From NCBI RefSeq assembly GCF_037083825.1, contig NZ_JBAPLU010000018.1, positions 1 to 64,000 on the forward strand: 64,000 nt of DNA. The letters run 5' to 3'. Position numbers and translations under genes: made by a program. Numbering within the stretch: the first letter of the stretch is position 1; the number at the start of each line of letters is the position of its first letter. The notes below the pieces were generated by a model. That model ran no database searches, was not told the origin of the DNA, and saw nothing but the letters and a program-made list of their open reading frames with translations. Origin of the DNA: Klenkia sesuvii. Its GTDB lineage: Bacteria; Actinomycetota; Actinomycetes; Mycobacteriales; Geodermatophilaceae. Positions 24,272 to 33,671 of this stretch are shown piece by piece.

Positions 24272-25150
24272 TCAGCTGCGTCGGGTCCTGCCGACCGGGG
24301 GCACCCAGCGGCGTTCGCCCGTACGGGCGGACGGGGCCGCCTGGACCACGGCTCCGGCACCCAGAGGACGACGGGGTGGTCGACCGTCGTCCCCGACGAG
24401 GGGAGACCACGCATCCCGGTCGGCGGGGTCGTCCTCCTGAGCCGGTGAGTCGGGGACGACGGACTCGTCCGGGGTGTCACCCGATGGCCGCGCGGGTGCC
24501 GGCGGCGCGGAGGCGGGTTCCTCGGCGCGTGCTCGGGCCGGAGCCCGCCCCGCGCGGGGTGAGCGCACTCGGTCCGCGATAGCCACCGCTGCGAGGGAGA
24601 GCACGATCGCCGCGACGACCGTGGCGGCGATCTGGATCAACCGGGGCGGAGTTAGCTCCGCTGCCCGGTCGGTGGCTGCCGAGGACAAGTCTGCGGTGAT
24701 CAGGTCGTCGTCCGCGGCCTGGTCGACCAGGAACGCTGCGGCGCTGTTCGCGGCCCGGACGGCTTGGTCGCGGTTGGGCAGGGTGACCTGGATGCGGAGG
24801 TTGCCGGTCCCCGCCTCGAGGGTGGCGGTGATGTTGCCCGCGAGCGCATCGCTGTCCAGGTCGCCGGAGATGTCCCTGGCGATGGCGTCGGCGGAGGCAT
24901 CGCTGGCGACCACCACGGCGTACCGCTGGGCGACGAGCGCGACGGTGTCGGGTGCGATCGCAGCCTCCGCGCGGGGGGTGAACGAGACGACCGCGTCGCT
25001 GGCCCAGTTCTGCGGCGAGAACAGCGAGTAGGCGCCACCTGCCAGCAGCACCACCAGGAGCACCGACACCCCCCACACCCAGTGTCGTCGGGCGGCACCC
25101 GCGAACGACCGCGGCGAGGCCGGAGGGCCGAACGGGTCAGGGCCGGTCAC
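24272..25150 (-). CDS. Wzz/YveK-like chain-length determinant protein without kinase domain
   Basis: A 292-residue protein with two membrane helices (about 24-44 and 172-195) enclosing an extracytoplasmic helical domain (SPQNWASDAVVSFTP near the start, LPNRDQAVRAANSAA before the second helix), the polysaccharide co-polymerase layout. The cytoplasmic C-terminal 100 residues are Ala/Pro/Asp-rich with no Walker motifs, so the kinase half found in many actinobacterial relatives is absent; the only kinase sequence nearby is the remnant at 293. GTG 25150 overlaps the Wzy stop by 4 nt. It should set polymer length together with the Wzy protein. Confidence 0.82.
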   Translation of the reverse strand: MTGPDPFGPPASPRSFAGAARRHWVWGVSVLLVVLLAGGAYSLFSPQNWASDAVVSFTPRAEAAIAPDTVALVAQRYAVVVASDASADAIARDISGDLDSDALAGNITATLEAGTGNLRIQVTLPNRDQAVRAANSAAAFLVDQAADDDLITADLSSAATDRAAELTPPRLIQIAATVVAAIVLSLAAVAIADRVRSPRAGRAPARARAEEPASAPPAPARPSGDTPDESVVPDSPAQEDDPADRDAWSPLVGDDGRPPRRPLGAGAVVQAAPSARTGERRWVPPVGRTRRS

Positions 25151-26571
25151 GGGTTGCTCCTGGGGTCGACGGCGGGCGGTCCGGTGTCGAGCATTGCAGT
25201 GCGGACGGCGGGACCGCCGTCCGAGACCTTGCTCGATACCTCCAACGGGTGACCGCCGTCCCACCGGATGCGATCGTCCTGTGGTGACGAGAGCAGGGAC
25301 CCGGCTGCGGCGGTGAGACCCAGCACGACCCACAGGCCGGTGCCGACGATCGGGTTCCCGGCGGGCTGGTCGGTCAGGCCTTGTCCCAGCACTGAAGCCA
25401 GCGCACCGATGAGTCCGGCGGTCAGCGCGGCGTGCCCTGGCCTGGCCCCCAGGTCGACTCCGCTGACGGCTCGCACCCGGCGGGCGACGGCGACGACCAA
25501 CCCGATGACGAGCACCAGCGCGAGGAGCCCGAATGCTCCTTGTTCGCTGGTCACCGCCAGGAACAGGGAGTGGGCATGGGCCGCCGGGTCGCTGCGCAGG
25601 ACGGACTGGTCGGCGACCGACTTCTCCGCGAACGCGCCGGGCCCGGTACCCAGCAGGGGGGACTGGCCGATCTGGTGGATCGCCTCGGACCAGATGGCGG
25701 GGCGTTCGTCGTAGGGGTTGCTGGGTGCCGTCAACGAGTCCAGGCGCTTCAGGAGGAGCTGGAGGACGGGGGTGTTGCCAGCCACGGTCGCTCCCGTGGC
25801 CAGCAACACCAGCCCGGCGGTGGCAGCTCGCAGCACCGGGCGCCGCAGACCGGGCAGCAGGACGACGAGCACGGCAACCCCCGCGGCGGCCCCGATCCAC
25901 GCCCCACGGGAGAAGCTCAGGGCCAGCCCGACGGTGGCGCCGACCGCGGCTGCGCGGCACGCCCAGATCCACGCAGTCCGGCGATGGGCCACCGAGCAGC
26001 CGACGGCGATCAGCAAGGTGGCGGCACAGAACGCGCCGAGCTCGTTCGGTTGGGTGAAGACCGATGTCGCGCGACCCTCGACGACGTTCCCGCCCAAGGC
26101 TCCGCGGAGCTGGCCGAGGTCGGCCACGGCGATGAACCCGACGGCCCCGCCCACGAGGGCCAGCGTCGTGGCGACGAACCTGAGGGCTTCCCAGGTCGTG
26201 CACGTGCGGCTCAGCGCCCAGGCCACACCGAGCCCGAAGAGGTAGGTGGTCGCCACGACCAGCGAACGTGCAGGAGCCACCGACATGGTGGTGGACAGGA
26301 ACGCCGAACCCACGAACACGCTCAGGGCGAGGATCAACCAACTCCCGCGCCGGCCCAGCTCTCGTCGGAGGGCGAGCGCGACGACGACGCCCACCGTCGC
26401 GGCGACGGACACCAGGTGGACCAACGACTGCGAAGCGATGCTTTGGTCGCCGAACGGTAGCAGCACCACGAGTGCCACCAGGAAGAGCACCGGAGCCTGT
26501 AGCCCGGCACGCACCGCAGCCGCACCGACGACGAGGGCCGCAGGAGCGAGCAGCACGGCGACGGACAGCAC
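25147..26571 (-). CDS. O-antigen ligase / Wzy-type polymerase family membrane protein
   Basis: A 474-residue protein with about 10-12 membrane helices. The Wzy_C region includes FTQPNELGAFCA, SFSRGAWIG and a large loop ending GTGPGAFAEKSV..AHAHSLFLAV, with the H-x-H/H-x-x-Y-type patch typical of ligases and polymerases. Together with the Wzx-like flippase it suggests a Wzx/Wzy-dependent polymer. GTG 26571 follows GGAGG closely; alternative upstream GTG codons exist. It is the first gene of a two-gene minus-strand unit and diverges from the acetyltransferase at 26732. Confidence 0.88.
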   Translation of the reverse strand: MLSVAVLLAPAALVVGAAAVRAGLQAPVLFLVALVVLLPFGDQSIASQSLVHLVSVAATVGVVVALALRRELGRRGSWLILALSVFVGSAFLSTTMSVAPARSLVVATTYLFGLGVAWALSRTCTTWEALRFVATTLALVGGAVGFIAVADLGQLRGALGGNVVEGRATSVFTQPNELGAFCAATLLIAVGCSVAHRRTAWIWACRAAAVGATVGLALSFSRGAWIGAAAGVAVLVVLLPGLRRPVLRAATAGLVLLATGATVAGNTPVLQLLLKRLDSLTAPSNPYDERPAIWSEAIHQIGQSPLLGTGPGAFAEKSVADQSVLRSDPAAHAHSLFLAVTSEQGAFGLLALVLVIGLVVAVARRVRAVSGVDLGARPGHAALTAGLIGALASVLGQGLTDQPAGNPIVGTGLWVVLGLTAAAGSLLSSPQDDRIRWDGGHPLEVSSKVSDGGPAVRTAMLDTGPPAVDPRSNP

Positions 26572-26731
26572 GACACCTCCCTGCCGGTCCCGCCCGGGTC
26601 GGCGACGGACCAGGATCGAGGGTAGGTCGGCCGTCGGTCACCAGCGGCCCCGACGGCGGTTCCCTCATCCGCTGGGGTGGAGTACCGGGTCCTCCGCCGG
26701 TGGCACCACCGCGGTGCGGGAGTATCCAACG

Positions 26732-27901
26732 ATGCCTCTCGCGGACCCCACGGTCACCGTCCTCACCAGGCAGGACGAGCTCGACGCCCTCGCCCCGGCG
26801 TGGGACGCCCTGTGGCACCGGACTCCGGGCGCATCTGCCTTCCAGCACCACGGATGGGTCGCTGCATGGGCGCGGCACCACGTCGACGACGGTGACCTGC
26901 GCGTGGCCGTCGCCACCCGCGGGGACGACCTGGTGGCAGCGGTCCCCTTGCACCTCGACCGGCGAGGGCCGTGGGCCGTCCTGTCACCGTTGGGCGGGGT
27001 GGTCACCGACATCACCGACCTGCTCGTCGAGCCGGGCTTCTCCGCGTGGGACTCGGTGACCGGAGCGCTTCGCCGGCGTCCGGGCTGGTGCAGCATCGAC
27101 CTGCCCGAGGTGCTCCCCGGCGCGGCCGCGCAGGAATGGGCCCGGTCGTGGCCCGGAGCGGTCCAGCGATGGACGGCCTCGACGTTCCTGACGCTGCCCG
27201 TGGCATCCGCGCAGCCGGTCGAGGCACTGCTGGCCCGGGCGCCTGGGCGCACCGCCAACACGCTCCGGCGCAAGCTGCGGAAGGTTGCTGCTGCGGGGGT
27301 CGCCGAGCGACGTGTGCCGGCCGAGGACGTCCTCCCGGCCGTCGCCTCCTTCCTGACCTTGCACGAGGCGCAGTGGGCCGGTCGTGGTGTCGTCCCGGCG
27401 CACCTGACCGACACCTTCCGGGCGTTCCTGGTCGACGCACTGCGTCGGCTGGTCGCCGACGACGTCGCGGTCCTGACGGAGTTCAGCGTGGACGGGGACG
27501 TGCTGCTGTCCCAGATCGACCTGATCACCCAAGACGCGCTCGCCTACTACTTGGCGGGGATCAGCCCGCGGCTGCGGCAGCTCCTGGACACCTCGTGCCT
27601 GCTGGTCTCGCACGACGTCACCCTGGCTGCCGACCGCGGCGCGGTCACCTACTCGATGCTCCGTGGGGACGAGGACTACAAGATGAGGTGGCGCCCGGAC
27701 ATGACCCGGTCGGAGCGGTTGGTGCTCGGTCGACCTGGGTCCCTGGCCGGGCGCGCGCACATCATCGCCGCCGCGTCCCGGCGCGCCGCGGCGTCCGTCG
27801 TCCACCGTGGGCGGGCTCGCCTCCCCGAGCTCGGCGCCCGGTTGCGCCCCGCGCCCCGTAACTCGGACGACGTGGCGTCCCCACTGGGGGCGCGCGGCTG
27901 A
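26732..27901 (+). CDS. CelD/BioF2-like acetyltransferase (GNAT fold)
   Basis: A 389-residue protein. The first half has FQHHGWVAAWARHHVDDGDL, the conserved opening of BioF2-like proteins of cellulose and exopolysaccharide loci; the second half has RTANTLRRKLRKV and LHEAQWAGRGVV, then LSQIDLITQDALAYYLAG and LRQLLDTSCLL. No signal peptide. It likely acylates a sugar intermediate. The domain corresponds to the third module of the fusion at 17292. ATG 26732 is preferred to longer upstream frames because the conserved region begins there. The 160-bp region before it is shared with the divergent Wzy gene. Confidence 0.78.
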   Translation: MPLADPTVTVLTRQDELDALAPAWDALWHRTPGASAFQHHGWVAAWARHHVDDGDLRVAVATRGDDLVAAVPLHLDRRGPWAVLSPLGGVVTDITDLLVEPGFSAWDSVTGALRRRPGWCSIDLPEVLPGAAAQEWARSWPGAVQRWTASTFLTLPVASAQPVEALLARAPGRTANTLRRKLRKVAAAGVAERRVPAEDVLPAVASFLTLHEAQWAGRGVVPAHLTDTFRAFLVDALRRLVADDVAVLTEFSVDGDVLLSQIDLITQDALAYYLAGISPRLRQLLDTSCLLVSHDVTLAADRGAVTYSMLRGDEDYKMRWRPDMTRSERLVLGRPGSLAGRAHIIAAASRRAAASVVHRGRARLPELGARLRPAPRNSDDVASPLGARG

Positions 27902-27905
27902 CGGT

Positions 27906-29006
27906 TCAGCGCGACGGGCCACCCGGGCGCGCGACCAGTGCACGCAGCTCTCTGTCCCAGCGGCCCAGCGCTGTTCGCAGGTCGAAGTGCTCCTCGACCC
28001 GCCGCCGGGCCGCGAGCCCGGCCATTCGCGCGGATCCTGGGTCGGACAGTCGGGCTGCGACGGCCGCGGCGAGCGCCGGGACGTCTCCGCACGGGACGAC
28101 TGCGCCCGTGTTCCCGAGTGCATGGGCCATGCCGTCGACGTCGAAGCTGACCACGGGGCGGCTCGCCGCCATGGCCTCGAGGGGGACCAACGCGGCGCCC
28201 TCCCAGCGCGACGGGACGACGACGACGTCGGCCGCGGCCAGCAGAGCCGGCACATCGGTCCGCGCGCCGGTGAACACGACGTCGGCCGGCGCCCGCGCAC
28301 GCAGCGCCGCAGCGCTGGGCCCGTCGCCGACCACCAGCAGGCGGGCGTCCGGGACTCGCCGGACGATCTCCGGCCACGCGTCCAGCAGCAGGTCCTGGCC
28401 CTTCTGCGGCGCGAGCCGGCCGACGCACACGGCGGTCGGGGCCTCGTGGAGGCCCAGGTCGTGCCGCGCCTGCACCGGGGTCGGCCGGTCAGCCGTCCCG
28501 AGCTCGGTGCCGTTATCGATGACGACCGCCGGAGCGCGCACCCCGGCGGCGCGCCCCCGGGCGAGCTCGGCGGAGCTGACGCAGACCACCAGGTGCGTCC
28601 ATCGGCTGGCCCAGCGTTCCCACCGGCTCGCCGCCAGCGCCAACGGACCCTGCACGGAGGAGAACGACCATGCATGCGGGACGACGACGGTGGTCCGGCG
28701 TCCCCGTACCGCCAGCCGGCCGGCCATCCCTGCCTTCGCTGAGTGCAGGACCACCAGATCGGGATCGACGCGGTCGACGATGCGCCCGAGGCGGACGGCT
28801 TCCCCGATCGTCCCGGGCCCGGGACTGCGGGCGGCCTCCCACGTGTGGACATGCCCGCCGTCGGCGAGCACGAGCCCGCCGAGAACCGACCGGGACGGGC
28901 TCGCGGTGTGCACCTCGTACCCACGCCGGACCTCGTCCGACACCAACGCCGAGACCACGGCCGGGACGCCGGCGTCCAGCGGTTGGCTCACATGCAGGAT
29001 GCGCAT
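27906..29006 (-). CDS. Family 4 glycosyltransferase
   Basis: A 366-residue GT-B enzyme. Donor-domain signatures are AVCVGRLAPQKGQDLLLDAW and VVPSRWEGAALVPLEAMA (E-x7-E), and the acceptor half begins MRILHVSQPLDAGVPAVVSA. ATG 29006 is preferred to GTG 29012 because GGAGG at 29012-29016 overlaps that GTG but is 5 nt from the ATG. It resembles the first module of the fusion at 17292 closely (HSAKAGMAGRLAVRG here, HGAKAGLAGRWVVRG there), suggesting duplication. It converges with the acetyltransferase at 27901. Confidence 0.9.
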   Translation of the reverse strand: MRILHVSQPLDAGVPAVVSALVSDEVRRGYEVHTASPSRSVLGGLVLADGGHVHTWEAARSPGPGTIGEAVRLGRIVDRVDPDLVVLHSAKAGMAGRLAVRGRRTTVVVPHAWSFSSVQGPLALAASRWERWASRWTHLVVCVSSAELARGRAAGVRAPAVVIDNGTELGTADRPTPVQARHDLGLHEAPTAVCVGRLAPQKGQDLLLDAWPEIVRRVPDARLLVVGDGPSAAALRARAPADVVFTGARTDVPALLAAADVVVVPSRWEGAALVPLEAMAASRPVVSFDVDGMAHALGNTGAVVPCGDVPALAAAVAARLSDPGSARMAGLAARRRVEEHFDLRTALGRWDRELRALVARPGGPSR

Positions 29007-29067
29007 GTCCACCTCCGATACCGGTTGTCCGACCCTCCCAGCTTGCCAGCCCGGGTGCGGGGTCCGT

Positions 29068-30093
29068 TCAGGCCAGCAGCTCTTCCGCCGTCCGGGTGTT
29101 CACGACCCGGTCGGCGGTGATGCCGGCCGCGGCGGCCCGCTCGCAGCCCGCACCCTGCCAGTCGAGCTGGCCGGGGGCGTGGGCGTCGGTGTCGATGGCG
29201 AACTCGCAGCCGAGGTCGGCGGCCAGCTGCAGCAACCGGGACGGCGGGTCCAGCCGCTCGGGGCGGGAATTGATCTCGACAGCGGTGCCGTGCTCGACGC
29301 AGGCGCGGAACACCGCCTCGGCGTCGAACGCGCTCTCGGGACGCGGCTTCTGCGACTTCCCGCCGCGCTGGGTGCGCTCGACCAGCAGCCGGCCGGTGCA
29401 GTGCCCCAGGACGTCGGTGTGCGGGTTCTCGACCGCGGCCAGCATGCGCGGGGTCATCTGGGACGCCGGGGCGCGCAGGTCGGAGTGCACGCTGGCGACC
29501 ACGACGTCGACCCGGGCCAGCAGCTCGTCGGTCTGGTCGAGCGACCCGTCGGCGTTGATGTCGCACTCGATGCCGGTGAGGATCCGGAACGGGGCCAGCT
29601 CCTCGTTCAGCTCGGCCACCACGTCGAGCTGGCGGGCCAGCCGCTCGGCGGTCAGGCCGTTGGCCACGGTCAGCCGGGGGGAGTGGTCGGTGAGCGCCAG
29701 GTACTCGTGGCCGATGCCCATCGCGGCCAGCGCCATCTCACGGATCGGGCTGCCGCCGTCGGACCACTCCGAGTGCGTGTGCAGGTCACCCCGCAGCGCC
29801 CGGCGCAGCTCGCCGGCGGCACCCTCGAGCTCGACCGGCGGGTGCTGCGCCACGAGGTCGGCCAGGTAGTCGGGCTCCTCGCCCGCGTGCGCCTGCACCA
29901 CCACCGCCGCGGTCTTCGCGCCGATGCCCTTGAGGTCGGTGAGCGTGCGGGTGGCGATGCGGCGGTCCAGCTCGGCGTCGGACAGGCCGCCGACGACGTG
30001 AGCCGCCGTCCGGAAGGCGGCGACCCGGTACGTGGGCTCCCGGGCACGCTCCAGGAGGAACGCGATCCTCCGGAGCGCGTCCGCGGGTGCCAC
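29068..30093 (-). CDS. PHP-domain phosphoesterase with N-terminal helix-hairpin-helix
   Basis: A 341-residue protein. The first 80 residues include a helix-hairpin-helix (LTDLKGIGAKTAAVV) like that of PolX DNA polymerases. From about 100 the PHP domain shows GDLHTHSEWSDGG, ALTDHSPR, GIECDINADGSLD, VVASVHSD and DTDAHAPGQLDW, the metal-ligand histidines and aspartates. It looks like a PolX-type protein lacking the polymerase palm, so a DNA end-processing or repair role is possible. GTG 30093 is 4 nt downstream of the DoxX stop, so the two form an operon. Confidence 0.85.
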   Translation of the reverse strand: MAPADALRRIAFLLERAREPTYRVAAFRTAAHVVGGLSDAELDRRIATRTLTDLKGIGAKTAAVVVQAHAGEEPDYLADLVAQHPPVELEGAAGELRRALRGDLHTHSEWSDGGSPIREMALAAMGIGHEYLALTDHSPRLTVANGLTAERLARQLDVVAELNEELAPFRILTGIECDINADGSLDQTDELLARVDVVVASVHSDLRAPASQMTPRMLAAVENPHTDVLGHCTGRLLVERTQRGGKSQKPRPESAFDAEAVFRACVEHGTAVEINSRPERLDPPSRLLQLAADLGCEFAIDTDAHAPGQLDWQGAGCERAAAAGITADRVVNTRTAEELLA

Positions 30094-30097
30094 TGGA

Positions 30098-30658
30098 TCA
30101 GACCCCGACGGACTTCTTCGCCGACTTGGCCTGCTTGGCGGCCTTCTTCTGCGCCTTGGCCGCCTTCTTGGACGCCTTCTCGTAGTTGGCCTCCGCCGCG
30201 GCGATCGCCTTGTCCGACGCGCGGCGCACCCGCCACCCGGCCGACGGCTTGCCCTCGGTGTCGACGGCGGCCAGCAGCAGCCCGCCCAGCAGCCCGGCGT
30301 TCTTCAGGAAGTGGGCCTGGTTGCTGAACTTCTTCTCGTCGTCGGTGTCCTCCCAGAACCGGTGACCGGCCAGGGTCGTCGGCACGATCGAGGCGGCCAG
30401 CGCGAGGGCCGAGATGCGCGGGAAGCGGCCGAGGGCGAACAGCACACCGGCGCCGACCTTGATGCCGGCGTCGATCTTGACCCACTGCTCGGTGTCCTGG
30501 GGCACCTCGACGGGCAGCTGCTCCTGGGCGGCCTCGGCGATCTGCTGCACCACCGGCTTGGCCCCGGGGACGCGGCTGCCGGGGTTGCGCAGCGTGTCGA
30601 CACCCCCGTAGACGAACGAGGAGGCAAGCAACGGACGGGCGATCCTGCGGACCAGCAT
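30098..30658 (-). CDS. DoxX family membrane protein
   Basis: A 186-residue protein with about four membrane helices (LLASSFVYGGVDTLRNP, IKVGAGVLFALGRFPRISALALAAS split over two, LKNAGLLGGLLLAAVD) and a lysine/alanine-rich cytoplasmic tail (KKAAKAQKKAAKQAK). DoxX-like proteins are small quinone- or redox-linked membrane proteins whose role differs among members. The lysine tail is a common actinobacterial variant. ATG 30658. Confidence 0.87.
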   Translation of the reverse strand: MLVRRIARPLLASSFVYGGVDTLRNPGSRVPGAKPVVQQIAEAAQEQLPVEVPQDTEQWVKIDAGIKVGAGVLFALGRFPRISALALAASIVPTTLAGHRFWEDTDDEKKFSNQAHFLKNAGLLGGLLLAAVDTEGKPSAGWRVRRASDKAIAAAEANYEKASKKAAKAQKKAAKQAKSAKKSVGV

Positions 30659-30807
30659 GGGAGACCTCTTTCCCTCGACGGCAGTCGGCGGGTGCCGTGC
30701 CCGGTGCGGGCGGCGGCCAACCCTCGCCGCGACCGTAGTGACCCCGGGCCGCGGCCGCCCGGGGAAGCCCACAGCCAGCCCAGGGCCGGAGCAGTCACAC
30801 TGAGCGG

Positions 30808-31443
30808 ATGACCACCACCGCGCCCGGGCCCGGTCGGGTGCGCGACGACACCTGGATGTGGGCCCTCGTCGGGCTCGCGCTCGGGTTGTTCTCCCTCGGG
30901 TTCGTCGTCCGGTGGCGGTGCTCGGTCGGCCGGTGCGCCCTCGGCGGGAACGAGTGGCTGTTCGACCTCGACGCCGTCGGCGGGCTGCCGCGGCTGTTCA
31001 CCACCTCGCTGTTCGTGGCCGCGACCGTCTGCGCGGTGCGGGTGGCCGCCCGCTCGGCCGGGCGCCGCGCCCTGTGGTGGGCCGCGGTCGCCGCCGTCGG
31101 CGTCGGGCTGGTGTTCGCCAAGCTCGCCAGCGCCCACTCGGTGCTCGAGCGGGTCGACGGCGCGGGGCTGACCCTGGCGGTGGGCAGCCTGGCCAGCGTG
31201 GTGGGGCTGCCCGTGCTGGGCTGGCTGGGCCGGGCCTGGCGGGTGCCGGGCTCGCGCGACGTCGTGCTGGCGCTGGCGGTGTACGCCCTGGCCGCGCTGG
31301 GCCTGGACCGCGTCACCGGACTGGTCGCCGGTCTGGACCCTGGTCCGCTCCCGGTCGCCGCCGCCACCTTCGTGGAGGAGCTCGGGGAGGCCCTCGCCGC
31401 GCTCGCGGTCCTCGTCGTCGTCCGCCGGCTGCCGCAGCGCTGA
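30808..31443 (+). CDS. Membrane protein of unknown function
   Basis: A 211-residue protein with about five or six hydrophobic helices separated by short loops (WMWALVGLALGLFSLGFVV first; LPVAAATFVEELGEALAALA near the end). One periplasmic loop has a C-x4-C pair (RCSVGRCALGG). No family recognised. ATG 30808; no strong ribosome binding site. It ends 12 nt before a convergent gene. Confidence 0.7.
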   Translation: MTTTAPGPGRVRDDTWMWALVGLALGLFSLGFVVRWRCSVGRCALGGNEWLFDLDAVGGLPRLFTTSLFVAATVCAVRVAARSAGRRALWWAAVAAVGVGLVFAKLASAHSVLERVDGAGLTLAVGSLASVVGLPVLGWLGRAWRVPGSRDVVLALAVYALAALGLDRVTGLVAGLDPGPLPVAAATFVEELGEALAALAVLVVVRRLPQR

Positions 31444-31455
31444 GCCGGCCGGCGG

Positions 31456-32604
31456 TCAGGGCGTGACGGTGACCGGCAGCCGCCACAGCGAGTGACTCGT
31501 CCCCTGCTGCTCGGCGATGCCCAGGTAGAGGAACGCGTCGGCACCGGTGACCTGGTCGGAAGGAGCCCCGGGGCTCAGCAGGCTCGGGTACGAGACGAAG
31601 GCCAGGCCGCCGATCTCGGGTCCCTCGATGTCCAGCAGCTGCTGGGCGGGTGCCCATGTCATGAGGTCCGCGGAGTGGGTCCACCAGAAGCCGTCGCGGC
31701 TCTCGAACACCATGAGGTAGGCGTCGAGGGCGGTGTTCCAGCTCACCGACGGGTACGCGGCGTAGATGCTCCGCTCCCCGTCGCCTGGGCGGCCGACGAC
31801 CGGGGTGCTGGGTCCGCCGTCGGGCGGGCTGTCGAACGCCCCCCGGTGCCACTTGCGCCACGCCGACGGCGACCCCACCTGGGCGAGCGGAGCCCGGGCG
31901 ACATGGATCTCATCGGGGGCGTCGAGGGTGAGGTCGACGTAGAAGACGTGGACGTGATCACCGGCGACGACGGCGCAGGGGGTGCCGGCACCGGTGGCTT
32001 CGCGGGGGGCCGGGCCGTCCTCCCGGGGTACCTGGCCGGCAAGCACGACCCCCTGCCTCTGCCACGTCAGGCCGCCGTCGGTGGAGGAGGCGAGACCGAT
32101 GGTCTGGAAGAAGGGCACCAGGTCGTACGTCACGCCGTCGAAGGTGTGGTTCTCGCCGTGGTACACCAGCCACAGGGTGGACCCGTCGGCGTCGAGGAGC
32201 ACCGCCCCGGGCCCGCTGTAGTCGCTGTCGAAGGCCTCTGTGCCGCCGGCGGGCACCAGACCGGCGGCGGCGTCGCCGTCGGGGTCGCGCCGAGCCGGTG
32301 AGAAGCGGGCCAGGTCCGGGCTGTCCAGGGCCACCGTCCGACCCGACCCGGCGGGCAGACCCGTGGCGAACCACACCCGGGAGGCGTCACCGACCGGCTG
32401 GTAGCTGAGGTGGCCGTCCGGGAAGTTGAGCATCCCGAACCAGCCCACAGGCAGCACCTCCGCGCGCGCTCCGGTGACCTTCACCGACGGCTGAGCCGGG
32501 GGGCCCACGGCGGGGGGAGTGGGAATGGTCCGGGTGCAACCGACCGCCGCGGCGGCGGCCACGGCGCCGACCGCTGAAGTCAGCACGGCGCGCCTGCTCA
32601 GCAT
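31456..32604 (-). CDS. Tat-exported lipoprotein with a GH43-like beta-propeller look
   Basis: A 382-residue protein. The N-terminus SRRAVLTSAV carries a twin-arginine motif and is followed by the lipobox AVGC (cysteine about residue 23). The rest has repeated aromatic/Asp-rich beta segments (VWFATGLP, LWLVYHGENHTFDGV, HVFYVDLTL, IYAAYPSVSWN, MVFESRDGFWWTHSADL), reminiscent of five-bladed propellers of glycoside hydrolase families such as GH43. Catalytic residues cannot be assigned. It may bind or cleave cell-surface glycan. Confidence 0.6.
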   Translation of the reverse strand: MLSRRAVLTSAVGAVAAAAAVGCTRTIPTPPAVGPPAQPSVKVTGARAEVLPVGWFGMLNFPDGHLSYQPVGDASRVWFATGLPAGSGRTVALDSPDLARFSPARRDPDGDAAAGLVPAGGTEAFDSDYSGPGAVLLDADGSTLWLVYHGENHTFDGVTYDLVPFFQTIGLASSTDGGLTWQRQGVVLAGQVPREDGPAPREATGAGTPCAVVAGDHVHVFYVDLTLDAPDEIHVARAPLAQVGSPSAWRKWHRGAFDSPPDGGPSTPVVGRPGDGERSIYAAYPSVSWNTALDAYLMVFESRDGFWWTHSADLMTWAPAQQLLDIEGPEIGGLAFVSYPSLLSPGAPSDQVTGADAFLYLGIAEQQGTSHSLWRLPVTVTP

Positions 32605-32647
32605 GGGCTCCAGTGTGCCGTCACGCAGCCGAGGGCCCTCCTGTCCG

Positions 32648-32694
32648 CCCGGCCGGAGGACGTGCCCGGTGGCGTGTGCCGTCCTCCGGCCGGG
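32648..32694 (-). terminator. Strong hairpin downstream of the oxidoreductase gene
   Basis: CCCGGCCGGAGGACG (32648-32662) and its exact reverse complement (32680-32694) form a 15-bp stem with a 17-nt loop, 21 nt beyond the oxidoreductase stop codon. Confidence 0.75.
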
Positions 32695-32715
32695 TGTCCG
32701 ACCTGCTCGCCGTCC

Positions 32716-33657
32716 TCAGCGTTCCTCGATCAGCACCACGGTCTTCCCCGGCAGCCGGCCCTCGGCGGCCCGGCGGTGCACCCCGGCCAGCTCGGCCAGC
32801 GGCACCCGGTCGGCGACGTCGACCCGCAGCTCACCGCGGTCGACCCGGGCGACCAGCTCGGCGAGCTGGCCGGCGTCGCTGCGCACGAACACGTCGACCC
32901 CACGGACGCCCCGCTCGGGGTCCGACGGTGCGGGCATCCACACCGTCGTGCTCACGACGGCCCCGCCGGGGCGCACCAGGGCGGCCATGGCGGCCAGCTG
33001 CCCCGGCTCGACCGGGGCCAGGTTGAGCACGAGGTCGACCGGGTCACCCAGGTCGATGGCGAGGTCGGCGGCCGGGTCGAGCACGTGGATGGCCCCCAGG
33101 GCCCGGACGGCGGCCGCGGTGCGCGCGCTCGCCGTGGCGACCACCTGCGCTCCCGCCGCCACCGCCAGCTGCACGGCGTAGCCCCCGACGGCGCCGCCGG
33201 CACCGGTGACCAGTACCCGCTGACCGGCGGTGAGGGCGCCGTGGTCGAACAGCGCCTGCCACGCCGTGAGGCCGACGAGGGGGAGGGCGGCGGCGTCGGC
33301 GAGCGGGACGGCGGTGGGCGCGGCCACCAGCACCTCGGCCGGCACGACGACGAACTCGGCGGCGGCGCCGTCGGGGACCATCGGGACGAAGCCGACCACC
33401 GCCTCGCCGACCTGCCGGCCCGTGACGCCGTCCCCGACCGCGTCGACGGTGCCCGCGACGTCGACCCCCGGGACGTGGGGCAGCGAGACCGGGAACGGCC
33501 CGGTCATCGCCCCGGCGCGGATGTTCCCGTCGATGCCGTTGAACGAGGTGGCCGCGACGCGCACCCGTACCTCGCCCGGGCCCGGGACGGGGAGGTCGAC
33601 CTCCTCGAGCACGAGGACCGACGGGGAACCGAACTCGTGGAACCGCACTGCCTGCAC
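32716..33657 (-). CDS. Zinc-free MDR family NADP-dependent oxidoreductase (quinone-oxidoreductase-like)
   Basis: A 313-residue medium-chain dehydrogenase/reductase. The N-terminal GroES-like part has PGPGEVRVRVAATSFNGID, the nucleotide domain VTGAGGAVGGYAVQLA; the zinc-ligand cysteines of alcohol dehydrogenases are missing. It should reduce quinones, enones or similar electrophiles with NADPH. GTG 33657 has GGAGG 5 nt upstream. It is divergent from a MarR regulator across a region with two identical 18-bp sites, so substrate-induced derepression is likely. Confidence 0.9.
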   Translation of the reverse strand: MQAVRFHEFGSPSVLVLEEVDLPVPGPGEVRVRVAATSFNGIDGNIRAGAMTGPFPVSLPHVPGVDVAGTVDAVGDGVTGRQVGEAVVGFVPMVPDGAAAEFVVVPAEVLVAAPTAVPLADAAALPLVGLTAWQALFDHGALTAGQRVLVTGAGGAVGGYAVQLAVAAGAQVVATASARTAAAVRALGAIHVLDPAADLAIDLGDPVDLVLNLAPVEPGQLAAMAALVRPGGAVVSTTVWMPAPSDPERGVRGVDVFVRSDAGQLAELVARVDRGELRVDVADRVPLAELAGVHRRAAEGRLPGKTVVLIEER

Positions 33658-33671
33658 GACGACCTCCTGGT

